From a virus, in IMG/VR virus record IMGVR_UViG_3300011113_000202, positions 1 to 64,000 of that record: DNA of 64,000 bases, one strand, 5' to 3'. This document shows positions 42,883-49,443 of this stretch, piece after piece (the first letter of the stretch is position 1; each line of letters begins with the position of its first letter). The position numbers were made by a program, and so were the translations under genes. A model generated the notes under the pieces. The model did no database searches. It saw nothing but the letters and a program-made list of their open reading frames with translations, and was not told the DNA's origin.

Positions 42883-44421
42883 ATAAGTAAAATCCTACGC
42901 ATAATTGCAGTGGTGGGGATTTTATTTGCAAGCATTGGTTTTCCAAACAATGCGTATGCAGACTGTGTTAACTATCTTCAATCTCAAACTATAGCAGCAG
43001 CCTATGAAGGCGACGCAGAACCTACAGTTCATACAATGGATACCTGTGGTGGAGACGATACTTCTTATCAAATACCAATAGCAACAACAATTACATTTGA
43101 TGGTGTTCAATATTCAAATATCTATGCTACAACTAACTCTGTAATTACATTTGGCAATCCAGATAATACATATTGGGCTTATCCATCTACCCCATCTATT
43201 TCTTTATATTCTATGGACTGGGTTTCAGGCTGGTATGCTGCACAAGATACTTTAAATATATCTTATTCTGAAGGTGGATTTCAGTTAGATCTTGAAGTAA
43301 TACCGTTTGGAAACTGGAATGCACCAGTAAGTAATATTAATATTCTTGTAGCAATTACAAATACTGGTGGAATATCTGTAGCATACAGTTATCAAGGACC
43401 AGAATATTGTTGCTTAAGAACTGGTGTTAGATTACATGATGGTTCTATTGTTTCATTAGAAGCATGGGGAGCAACACAAATACAACCAGGATCCGCTACA
43501 CCAACATTAGCGCCAGAACCAGTTGTAGTTGGACCAACACAAGAACAACTAGCAGTTCAAGAAGAAATGCGTGTAACTGCTAACTTAATTGCAAATGCTA
43601 TTGCTAGTTTACAAAATGAACCTGATCCAGAGCCAACTCCTGTGCAAACTGAACCAGCCGAACCCACTCCAACTCCAACGCCTGAAACAACTTCTGAACC
43701 AGAACCAACTCCAACTCCTGAGCCATCGCCCACTGTTGAGCCTTCACCAGAGCCTTCACCTCAGCCAACGGATATAGATCCAACCCCAGAGCCATCACCT
43801 GAGCCAACTCCAATTGAACCTTCTCCAGAACCATCGCCTTTGCCATCTCCTGATATTACCACAGATCCAGAAATAGTTGTAGTTGAACCAGAAATAGTTA
43901 CACCAGAAGATCCTAGATTTCCAGATGAAGATATTGTAATTCCAGTTCCAGATAAAACAGAAAACTCAGAAGTATCTGAAGATATGTCAAGATTACTTGC
44001 AGATCTTACTAGTTCACAAACACTTGCAGCATTAAGTCCAGAGCAAAAGGCTGCAGTAGCCTCAACACTTGGTATTAAATCTAGTGAAGTAGCGGTAGTG
44101 GCAGAATTGGCAAAATCAAATGAAGCAGTAGCAACAGCACTAGAAGAGTTTGGTAGCAGAGCAAATGAAAATCTAGAGGCACCTATGCCCTATACTCTTG
44201 CAGATGCTGTAACAGAGGTTCAGGCAGAAAAATTATTAGAAGATCCAGTAGGGGCAATTGCAGCGGTATTTACAAATATTGACCTAGAAAAAATAACAAG
44301 TCCATCTGAGTGGGGCAAAGACATGACAGATGATCAAAGAGAAAAGGTTCAAGAAGTTATTATTCCAGTAATTCTGGTTTCTAACATTATTAGTTCTGTT
44401 ATGTCAACAAGGAGGATATAA
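42883..44421 (+). CDS. Exported Pro-rich surface protein (probable AUA start)
   Basis: 512 residues if read from ATA 42883; the first standard start is GTG 42910 (503 residues). The ATA has AAGGGAG at ideal spacing and adds the charged n-region (SKILR) missing from the GTG version, giving a complete signal peptide cut near NAYA-D. An N-terminal domain (~30-210) has four or more Cys and a beta-sandwich look (ATTNSVITFGNP, GWYAAQDTLNISYS). A (E)PTPEPSP-type linker spans ~240-330, then a helical domain and a C-terminal hydrophobic stretch VIIPVILVSNIISSVM with RR. It resembles a wall-spanning, membrane-anchored surface protein. Function unknown. Confidence 0.65.
   Translation: MSKILRIIAVVGILFASIGFPNNAYADCVNYLQSQTIAAAYEGDAEPTVHTMDTCGGDDTSYQIPIATTITFDGVQYSNIYATTNSVITFGNPDNTYWAYPSTPSISLYSMDWVSGWYAAQDTLNISYSEGGFQLDLEVIPFGNWNAPVSNINILVAITNTGGISVAYSYQGPEYCCLRTGVRLHDGSIVSLEAWGATQIQPGSATPTLAPEPVVVGPTQEQLAVQEEMRVTANLIANAIASLQNEPDPEPTPVQTEPAEPTPTPTPETTSEPEPTPTPEPSPTVEPSPEPSPQPTDIDPTPEPSPEPTPIEPSPEPSPLPSPDITTDPEIVVVEPEIVTPEDPRFPDEDIVIPVPDKTENSEVSEDMSRLLADLTSSQTLAALSPEQKAAVASTLGIKSSEVAVVAELAKSNEAVATALEEFGSRANENLEAPMPYTLADAVTEVQAEKLLEDPVGAIAAVFTNIDLEKITSPSEWGKDMTDDQREKVQEVIIPVILVSNIISSVMSTRRI
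43619..43862 (+). repeat. PEPTPEPSP-coding low-complexity repeat
   Basis: Degenerate repeats of codons for Glu-Pro-Thr/Ser-Pro within the exported protein gene; the encoded linker is of the cell-wall-spanning type. Confidence 0.75.
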
Positions 44422-44422
44422 T
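44417..44422 (+). promoter_or_regulatory. TATAAT box 7 nt before ATG 44429
   Basis: TATAAT at 44417-44422 places +1 on the A of ATG 44429. AAGGAGG at 44409-44415 lies 13 nt before the ATG, so the gene could be read both leaderless and from a longer mRNA. Confidence 0.45.
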
Positions 44423-44428
44423 ACGATT

Positions 44429-44794
44429 ATGGACAAATTTAAAACTATCTTATCAAAGATGCCCAAGGTAAAGGTTAAACTACCCAAAGTAAAGGTTAAT
44501 CTACCTAAGCCTAACCTTAAACCATGGCTTGAGAAACTAAAGCCATATATGTCAAAGGTATGGAAAGTCCTAAAGAAGGCTCCAGAATGGGGTTTAAAGG
44601 CTCTAAAAGGCTTTATAGGCTGGTTTGGTAAGGCTATCAAGGAAAGCATTGCCCAGGTATGGACATTACTAGGTTTCTTTATTGCTTGGCTTACTTTAAC
44701 TGGTACCGCCCAACAAATCGTAGGTTTGGCTACTATTTTGGCTACTATTTTGTGGCTTGTCACCATTCCATTAAGGGAAGAAAAAGAAGAATAA
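44429..44794 (+). CDS. Cationic membrane protein, possible holin
   Basis: 121 residues. The N-terminus has a Lys/Val/Pro heptad repeat (PKVKVKL, PKVKVNL, PKPNLKP; residues 12-32), then amphipathic Lys/Trp-rich helices (about 33-72), then two hydrophobic segments (about 73-91 and 94-112) and an acidic tail. Two TM segments and closeness to the CHAP endolysin (four genes downstream) fit a holin or other membrane-disturbing protein, but the cationic half is unusual for one. No family recognised. Confidence 0.5.
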   Translation: MDKFKTILSKMPKVKVKLPKVKVNLPKPNLKPWLEKLKPYMSKVWKVLKKAPEWGLKALKGFIGWFGKAIKESIAQVWTLLGFFIAWLTLTGTAQQIVGLATILATILWLVTIPLREEKEE

Positions 44795-44797
44795 ACT

Positions 44798-44806
44798 TGG
44801 TATAAT
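44798..44806 (+). promoter_or_regulatory. Extended -10 promoter (TGG-TATAAT), leaderless
   Basis: TG at 44798-44799 and TATAAT at 44801-44806; +1 falls at 44813-44814, the ATG of the lipoprotein. An ATG at 44805 lies inside the -10 box and is therefore unlikely to be the start. Confidence 0.6.
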
Positions 44807-44813
44807 GGTGGGT

Positions 44814-45005
44814 ATGCTAAGGATATTCGGGGTAGTCCTTCTTGGGCTAATACTTTCAGGTTGTGGCTATGATGGCCATTATCGTTATCCCTGTCAGGAT
44901 CCAATGAATTGGGAAAAAGCGGAGTGTAAGCCCCCTATATGTACTGCTGCGGGTGCATGTCCAGAAGATTTATTAGAAATAAAGAAAGAAGAGAGCAATG
45001 GCTAA
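44814..45005 (+). CDS. Small lipoprotein
   Basis: 63 residues from ATG 44814, chosen from the promoter position. A type II signal peptide with lipobox LSGC (Cys17) is followed by a Cys-rich 46-residue mature part with four further cysteines (YPCQDP, KPPICTAAGACPED), probably disulfide-bonded outside the membrane. Phage lipoproteins are often superinfection-exclusion factors; this is inference. It overlaps the next gene by 8 nt. Confidence 0.6.
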   Translation: MLRIFGVVLLGLILSGCGYDGHYRYPCQDPMNWEKAECKPPICTAAGACPEDLLEIKKEESNG

Positions 45006-45408
45006 AGACAGACTAACACCTCAAGATTTAGATGCAAGACTTAAATTTATTTTAGGAATAACCTTGGGATCAATTTTATTTTTAACATCAGTAGGAATTA
45101 TGTATGCTTTAATATTTGTTACACAACCGATTACAGGACAATCAGAAAATGATAAAATGTTTTTTAATGTTCTTGGTAGCGTTGCAACATTTATTACAGG
45201 AACACTTGCTGGTTTATTGATTGGTAATTCTGGTGCTAAAGACATTATGCAGGCACAAGTAGAAAACAAAAAAGTAGATTCAGAAATTAGAATGGCAGAA
45301 GATAAACTTGATGCAGAACTTGATGAAGTTAGAGCAAGACTTGCTAAAAAGCCAGATGGCGCTATGCCAGAAGAGCAGCCAGTAGATACTGATTGGGATA
45401 AGGATTAA
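44998..45408 (+). CDS. Membrane protein with two TM segments and coiled coil
   Basis: 136 residues. TM1 at about 19-41 (FILGITLGSILFLTSVGIMY), TM2 at about 58-78 (FFNVLGSVATFITGTLAGLL), a helix-rich charged part (about 85-120) and an acidic tail. It stands immediately before the endolysin gene (2-nt gap), so a holin or holin-partner role is plausible. Confidence 0.55.
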   Translation: MAKDRLTPQDLDARLKFILGITLGSILFLTSVGIMYALIFVTQPITGQSENDKMFFNVLGSVATFITGTLAGLLIGNSGAKDIMQAQVENKKVDSEIRMAEDKLDAELDEVRARLAKKPDGAMPEEQPVDTDWDKD

Positions 45409-45410
45409 TC

Positions 45411-46001
45411 ATGGCAGAAATGGGAACAGCAGAAAAATTAATTGAAGTAGCCAAGGGTGAAGTTGGAACTATTGAAGGTCCGAAAGATAATGAAACTAAA
45501 TATGGTAAATTTGCTAAGGCCAATTTTCAACCATGGTGTGGTTCATTTGTTATGTGGTGTGCAAATGAGGCAGGCGTAAAGGTTCCCAATACTGTTTATA
45601 CTCCAAGTGGTGCTGCTGCATTTAAGAAAGCAGGCTCATGGATTGATGGAGACTTAGCAGATCCAGAACCAGGAGATATCGCCTATTTTGATTTCCCATC
45701 AGACGGTGTCGATAGAATTTCCCACGTAGGTATTGTTATTGAAGATAATGGCGATGGTACTGTTTGGTGCATTGAAGGAAACACATCTTCAAATAAAAAG
45801 GGAAGTCAGAGAAATGGTGGAGAGGTTTGTAAGCAACTCCGTGCCTATAAGAAAAATAAAAAAAATATTTTTATTTCAATTGTAGGATTTGGTAGACCTA
45901 AATTTGCTGGACAAAAATCTATTGCAAAAAAGGCTGAAAATCCACAGATTAAAGCAGCAATAGAATTATTAAAATCAAATGGATATAAAATAACAAAATA
46001 A
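45411..46001 (+). CDS. CHAP-domain endolysin (peptidoglycan hydrolase)
   Basis: 196 residues. A CHAP-type Cys/His hydrolase: QPWCGSFVMWC with nucleophile Cys43, ISHVGIVIED with His about 105, VWCIEGNTS with the acidic/Asn partner about 125. It would cut the peptide or amide bonds of the cell wall. No signal peptide, so it needs a holin. The basic C-terminus (KSIAKKAENPQIKAAIELLKSNGYKITK) could be a small wall-binding segment. Confidence 0.8.
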   Translation: MAEMGTAEKLIEVAKGEVGTIEGPKDNETKYGKFAKANFQPWCGSFVMWCANEAGVKVPNTVYTPSGAAAFKKAGSWIDGDLADPEPGDIAYFDFPSDGVDRISHVGIVIEDNGDGTVWCIEGNTSSNKKGSQRNGGEVCKQLRAYKKNKKNIFISIVGFGRPKFAGQKSIAKKAENPQIKAAIELLKSNGYKITK

Positions 46002-46006
46002 TAAAC

Positions 46007-46035
46007 TTGCAAAATTTAGTGATAGGTGGTAAACT
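46007..46035 (+). promoter_or_regulatory. Promoter TTGCAA-17-TAAACT, leaderless
   Basis: -35 TTGCAA at 46007-46012, 17-nt spacer, -10 TAAACT at 46030-46035 with an upstream TG. +1 falls exactly on ATG 46042. Confidence 0.65.
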
Positions 46036-46041
46036 AGAAAC

Positions 46042-46806
46042 ATGCCAATTGATTTTAGTACATTTTCAGAAATAAACATTTCTGCTAAAAAATATGGAAA
46101 CATAGAAATTGTTCCAGAATATAGAGATGGTTTATTAGTTCCAATAAAATATTCAATATATGAAGATAACAATTTATGGATGGAATATGATAATTTAGGG
46201 TTTTATAGCATTAAGCAACTTTATTCGTTTTATGATATTGCTAATGGAGATGTACTACTATCTGGTTTAGGATTTGGAATTATTCCAGTTTGGCTATTAA
46301 ATAAAAAAGAAGTAAAGTCAATAACAGTTGTAGAAAAAAATAAAAACATCATAGATTTATTTAAAGAATCAAACAATATTGAAAATATTAATATTATAAA
46401 TGATGATATAAGAAATTATAAAACCACAAAAAAATATAACTTTGTTGGTTTAGATCATTATGAATTAGAAAGTCAAGAATATATAATTGAAGATTCAATA
46501 AATATATTAAAAAATATACAACATGATAGTTTTTGGATTTGGTCTTTAGAAAAAATATACTTAAAAATGTCTTATGATTTTAGTGAAATAAATAAAAACC
46601 CTTATAAAAATTTATCTGATTTTGATTATTTTTTTACATTTTATAAAGAAGATATTGTTTCTGAATGGAAAAATTTTGTAAATAAAAACTTTCCAAATAA
46701 TTATTTTATCAAAAATATAGATGTTGATAAAGTAAAAGAATATATATATACTTTTTATTCTAGAAATAATCTTATTGATAAATATAAAGATATAAATAAG
46801 GAATAG
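46042..46806 (+). CDS. SAM-dependent methyltransferase/spermidine-synthase-like protein
   Basis: 254 residues. Rossmann-type motifs: VLLSGLGFGIIP (the SAM glycine loop), ITVVEKN (acidic end of strand 2), INDDIRNY (motif III). The surroundings of this core resemble spermidine synthase-type proteins, but the substrate is not evident. Base use is clearly more AT-rich (AAA, ATA, TTA codons) than in the flanking genes, suggesting later arrival. It has its own leaderless promoter. Confidence 0.6.
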   Translation: MPIDFSTFSEINISAKKYGNIEIVPEYRDGLLVPIKYSIYEDNNLWMEYDNLGFYSIKQLYSFYDIANGDVLLSGLGFGIIPVWLLNKKEVKSITVVEKNKNIIDLFKESNNIENINIINDDIRNYKTTKKYNFVGLDHYELESQEYIIEDSINILKNIQHDSFWIWSLEKIYLKMSYDFSEINKNPYKNLSDFDYFFTFYKEDIVSEWKNFVNKNFPNNYFIKNIDVDKVKEYIYTFYSRNNLIDKYKDINKE

Positions 46807-46814
46807 GATAAAGC

Positions 46815-47348
46815 ATGACCTGCATAGTCGCCGTAAAAGATAAAATAGACAACAAAATCTGGATGGCTGGTGATCGTGGTATTTCAGATGACAACTCTAT
46901 TAGTGTTGGATCAAGTCCAAAGATTTGGAAAAAAGAAGGCTATCTGTTTGGATATGCTGGATCAATGGATGGAGATAGAATAAGACACTTATTTGTACCG
47001 CCAGAATTTGAAGGTCGTGGCAGTATTGATAAATTTATGTATAGTAGATTTTTAAAAGCCTTAAGAAAATTTTATGAAGAGTGGTGGGTTGATACATCTC
47101 CATCCGCTGATTTTGGTATGATCATTTGTGTTCGTGGCAAAATATATGAACATAGTTCTGGAGATATGTCACTAACCCAATATGAACAAGATTATTTAAC
47201 AATGGGTTCTGGTGGAGATATTGCATTAGGCTCACTTTATGCTACACAAAAAACAAAAGATACACGAAAAAGAGCAGCAGCAGCGGTTCAGGCTGCTATT
47301 AATCACTCCCCATCTTGCAAAGGCCCTATTGACATTCTGAGCATTTAG
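46815..47348 (+). CDS. Proteasome/HslV-like Ntn hydrolase
   Basis: 177 residues. After Met removal the N-terminus is TCIVAVKD, with Thr as the probable nucleophile. The HslV pattern follows: WMAGDRGISD (Asp20; HslV D17) and GSSPKIWKK (Lys36; HslV K33), then YLFGYAGSMDGDR. No HslU-like ATPase or second subunit is nearby, so it may be a stand-alone peptidase or may work with host factors. Such orphan genes occur in some phages; the role is unknown. Confidence 0.7.
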   Translation: MTCIVAVKDKIDNKIWMAGDRGISDDNSISVGSSPKIWKKEGYLFGYAGSMDGDRIRHLFVPPEFEGRGSIDKFMYSRFLKALRKFYEEWWVDTSPSADFGMIICVRGKIYEHSSGDMSLTQYEQDYLTMGSGGDIALGSLYATQKTKDTRKRAAAAVQAAINHSPSCKGPIDILSI

Positions 47349-47357
47349 GTATATACT
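47329..47357 (+). promoter_or_regulatory. Consensus promoter TTGACA-17-TATACT, leaderless
   Basis: -35 TTGACA at 47329-47334, 17-nt spacer, -10 TATACT at 47352-47357; +1 falls on the A of ATG 47364. It lies over the end of the Ntn hydrolase gene. The strongest promoter of the accessory region by consensus. Confidence 0.78.
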
Positions 47358-47363
47358 AAATAT

Positions 47364-47567
47364 ATGAATCATATGCACGAAGAAGATCTAACTCCAGAAG
47401 ATCAGGAGTTTGGTATTTGGCTACAAAACGGTATTGAAAGAGGTTGGGTAACAGAACCTTTTTGTAATACTCATGATGGTGGCTATCAATATATGAGTGA
47501 AGAAGAGTTAGAAGAATGGGAAGCAGGAGGCGACCCATGCCAACACGTCATTAGAATAATGATATAA
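47364..47567 (+). CDS. Small acidic protein
   Basis: 67 residues, leaderless start ATG 47364. Highly acidic with a conserved-looking set GWVTEPFCNTHDGG...GGDPCQHVIRI: one Cys and two His around GG, suggesting metal binding. Sits between the Ntn hydrolase and the subtilisin-like gene. Unknown function; likely a strong early transcript. Confidence 0.55.
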   Translation: MNHMHEEDLTPEDQEFGIWLQNGIERGWVTEPFCNTHDGGYQYMSEEELEEWEAGGDPCQHVIRIMI

Positions 47568-47575
47568 GGAGAGCA

Positions 47576-48436
47576 ATGAAAAAGGTAGTGGGACTATTAA
47601 CAATGCTATTTATCGCTGCATTTTTACCAGCGGTATCAGCAAATGAAAAACCAGCAATTGCAATTATTGATACAGCAATTGATACATCAAGGGTAAATGT
47701 AATTCACGAAGTATGTATTCTTTATGAAATCCGTTGCCCAAATAGAAAAGCATTTATGGAGGGTCCAGGAGCAGCAAGCCTTCCAGCATCACAACTATAC
47801 AAAAATGGATTTCAACATGGCACCATTATGTCAACCATTGCATCGGCTGTTAACAAGGATATGAATATTGTTTTTATTCGTATTGTTGCAATGACAAACA
47901 CAGGTCGTCAAGGATACTATGATGATAATCTTGTCAATGAGGCTTTAAAATGGGTTGCTGCAAATAAAACTAAATTTAATATTGTTGCAGTTTCTGCATC
48001 GGTAGGAAATCACACAAGATTAAAAACTGGTGCAAACTACTGTCCAATTAATCAAGCGCTTAGAAACAGCATTGTTTCCCTTCAGGGTCTTGGCGTAGCA
48101 ACAGTGTTTGCTGCAGGAAATAATTATGATACTGCTCGTGTTGATACACCAGCATGTACTCCTGAAGCAGTTGCTGTTGGATCAGTAGGAGAACGTGATA
48201 ATGTAGAAAACTATAGTAATGGCGGTCCTGACTTGGATTTCTATGCATTAGGTACATACAATACTAGTGTTGGCAGAGCAATGGGAACTTCTGCTGCTAC
48301 TGCTGCATTTACTGCATACTGGGCTAAAAACTACAAGGGTAGTTATCAGGCAACATATGATTATCTAAAGTCAATTGGTAAGTATGCTGAAGGCAATGGG
48401 GTTAAGACAAACCTATTTGTCAATGTTTTAGGTTAG
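47576..48436 (+). CDS. Secreted subtilisin-like serine protease (S8)
   Basis: 286 residues. A signal peptide (KKVVGLLTMLFIAAFLPAVSA, cut near residue 22). Catalytic triad: Asp32 (AIIDTAID), His81 (FQHGTIM), Ser in AMGTSAATAAF (about residue 240), with the oxyanion Asn in VFAAGNN (about 182). No pro-domain is visible, so activation may be simple. Starts with AAGGAGAGC. It would act outside the membrane, perhaps on surface proteins, the wall or competing phages. Its terminal region overlaps the -35 of the next promoter. Confidence 0.82.
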   Translation: MKKVVGLLTMLFIAAFLPAVSANEKPAIAIIDTAIDTSRVNVIHEVCILYEIRCPNRKAFMEGPGAASLPASQLYKNGFQHGTIMSTIASAVNKDMNIVFIRIVAMTNTGRQGYYDDNLVNEALKWVAANKTKFNIVAVSASVGNHTRLKTGANYCPINQALRNSIVSLQGLGVATVFAAGNNYDTARVDTPACTPEAVAVGSVGERDNVENYSNGGPDLDFYALGTYNTSVGRAMGTSAATAAFTAYWAKNYKGSYQATYDYLKSIGKYAEGNGVKTNLFVNVLG

Positions 48437-48445
48437 TGGTATAAT
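48417..48445 (+). promoter_or_regulatory. Promoter TTGTCA-17-TG-TATAAT for Hsp20 gene
   Basis: -35 TTGTCA at 48417-48422, 17-nt spacer, TATAAT at 48440-48445 with TGG extension. +1 is near 48452, at the first bases of a hairpin. Confidence 0.8.
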
Positions 48446-48449
48446 AGAT

Positions 48450-48476
48450 AGTGCACCTGCCAAATGGGGGTGCACT
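48450..48476 (+). promoter_or_regulatory. 5' leader hairpin of Hsp20 mRNA
   Basis: AGTGCACC (48450-48457) pairs perfectly with GGTGCACT (48469-48476), 11-nt loop. Because transcription starts at or beside it, it would cap the mRNA 5' end. The ribosome site (AAGGAGG, 48492-48498) lies downstream and is not covered by it. Confidence 0.65.
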
Positions 48477-48504
48477 ACTTACTCGCTTAATAAGGAGGCA
48501 AAAA

Positions 48505-48936
48505 ATGGTAAGTTCATTTGCACTGGATCTTTTTAAAGATCCATTTTTTATTGGTTTCAACAGAGAGTTGGACCGTCTTTCAAATATCCATCGTGAGGCA
48601 ACTCGTCAGTCGTTTCCACCATATGATTTGGTGAAACTTGATGAGGACAACTATAAGATATCTCTTGCAGTTGCTGGTTTTAGTAACAGCGAAGTAGAGG
48701 TTTCTGTGGATAACGGAAGTCTAATTATCAAGGGTGAGAAAACCGAAGAGGCTTCTACTGAAGTTCTGCATAAGGGTATCGCAACCAGAAAGTTCACACG
48801 CACCTTTGCTCTTGGAGAGTATATGGAGGTTGATCGTGCTGAAATGGCAGACGGTATTCTTAGCGTCTTTGTGGAAAGAAACATTCCCGAAGAAAAAAAG
48901 CCTAAGAAAATCCAAGTTAAATCTACTAAAAAGTAG
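48505..48936 (+). CDS. Small heat-shock protein (Hsp20/alpha-crystallin)
   Basis: 143 residues, start ATG 48505 after AAGGAGG. Alpha-crystallin domain residues ~30-135: DNYKISLAVAGFSNSEVEVSVDNG SLIIKGEK, FTRTFALGEYMEVDRAEMADGILSVFVER, with the conserved A-x-G-I-L; C-terminal I-x-V/I anchor in KKIQV. It is an ATP-independent holdase; phages may use it for capsid or tail assembly. Upstream hairpin and strong promoter are noted separately. Confidence 0.88.
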   Translation: MVSSFALDLFKDPFFIGFNRELDRLSNIHREATRQSFPPYDLVKLDEDNYKISLAVAGFSNSEVEVSVDNGSLIIKGEKTEEASTEVLHKGIATRKFTRTFALGEYMEVDRAEMADGILSVFVERNIPEEKKPKKIQVKSTKK

Positions 48937-48944
48937 ATAGAATA

Positions 48945-49034
48945 GTAGAACCCCATACAGGAACTTAGGGTGGATTAGTTACCTACTTTACATTCCGTGG
49001 CATTCGTGCTTCGATTCCTGTGTGGGGCTTCTAT
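48945..49034 (+). ncRNA. Long-stem structured RNA or large-loop terminator
   Basis: 5' arm 48945-48963 pairs with 49015-49034 in about 17-18 pairs with one bulged C (49028) and G-U wobbles; core CCCCATACAGGAA with TTCCTGTGTGGGG. The loop is about 51 nt. The T-rich tail CTATATTTT follows. It may end the Hsp20 transcript or mature as a small RNA. It is not a tRNA: the TTCGATT-like loop seen does not have a proper T-stem. Confidence 0.6.
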
Positions 49035-49038
49035 ATTT

Positions 49039-49047
49039 TGATATAAT
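49039..49047 (+). promoter_or_regulatory. Extended -10 promoter (TGA-TATAAT)
   Basis: TG at 49039-49040 and TATAAT at 49042-49047; ATG 49058 is 11 nt after the box, with no Shine-Dalgarno. The leader would be very short. Confidence 0.55.
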
Positions 49048-49057
49048 ATTAATTGCT

Positions 49058-49333
49058 ATGACTGAAAAAGAATTAGCAACAAAAACAAAGCAGCAGTATA
49101 AAAAAAGACTCGCTGAAATAAAGCAGGCGAGTGGGTGTGTAGACTGCGGAGAAAATAATCATATAGTTCTTGATTTTGATCATTTAAGAGATAAAAAATA
49201 TAACATTTCAAGAATGATTCATGATGGTTTTTCTTGGAAAGCAATATTAAAAGAAATTCAAAAGTGTGAAGTTGTTTGTGCAAATTGTCATCGAATTAGA
49301 ACATATGATAGGTTGACAACAGAAACAGCCTGA
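49058..49333 (+). CDS. HNH-type endonuclease-like protein
   Basis: 91 residues from ATG 49058. Cys27-x2-Cys30 (GCVDCG), LDFDHL (Asp41-His42), and CANCHR (Cys74, Cys77, His78) form a zinc-stabilised His-Me finger/HNH core. A stand-alone nuclease of this size is likely a homing or packaging-type HNH. Whether it is catalytic is unproven. Nearby genes carry no obvious interruption. Confidence 0.7.
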   Translation: MTEKELATKTKQQYKKRLAEIKQASGCVDCGENNHIVLDFDHLRDKKYNISRMIHDGFSWKAILKEIQKCEVVCANCHRIRTYDRLTTETA

Positions 49334-49342
49334 TGCTATAAT
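49313..49342 (+). promoter_or_regulatory. Promoter TTGACA-18-TGC-TATAAT for FmdB-like gene
   Basis: -35 TTGACA at 49313-49318, 18-nt spacer, TATAAT at 49337-49342 with TGC extension. +1 near 49349, giving a ~95-nt leader with structure. Confidence 0.78.
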
Positions 49343-49350
49343 TGACTTAT

Positions 49351-49390
49351 CCTTATGGGCAGTCTTTTTTCCTTTCTCTTCTGCCCAAGG
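49351..49390 (+). promoter_or_regulatory. 5' leader hairpin with pyrimidine-rich loop
   Basis: CCTT (49351-49354) and GGGCAG (49357-49362) pair with CTGCCC (49381-49386) and AAGG (49387-49390), giving about 10 pairs with a two-base bulge and an 18-nt T/C-only loop. It lies at the start of the leader of the FmdB-like mRNA. Confidence 0.55.
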
Positions 49391-49443
49391 GTACGGACAC
49401 CTGAGTATGTGTATAAACTGCTCATTAATAAAAAGGAGTATTA

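Noticed and set aside
42910-42912. GTG start for the exported protein
   Set aside because: No Shine-Dalgarno; it would remove the positive n-region of the signal peptide. Kept only as an alternative.
43604-43846. Repeat region that might look like a CRISPR or tandem repeat array
   Set aside because: Repeats are imperfect, codon-sized and explained by the Pro/Glu/Thr linker of the plus-strand protein.
49001-49030. TTCGATT sequence looking like a tRNA T-loop
   Set aside because: The flanking bases do not form a 5-pair T-stem, and no acceptor, D or anticodon arm can be built; the 3' half is part of the long hairpin instead.
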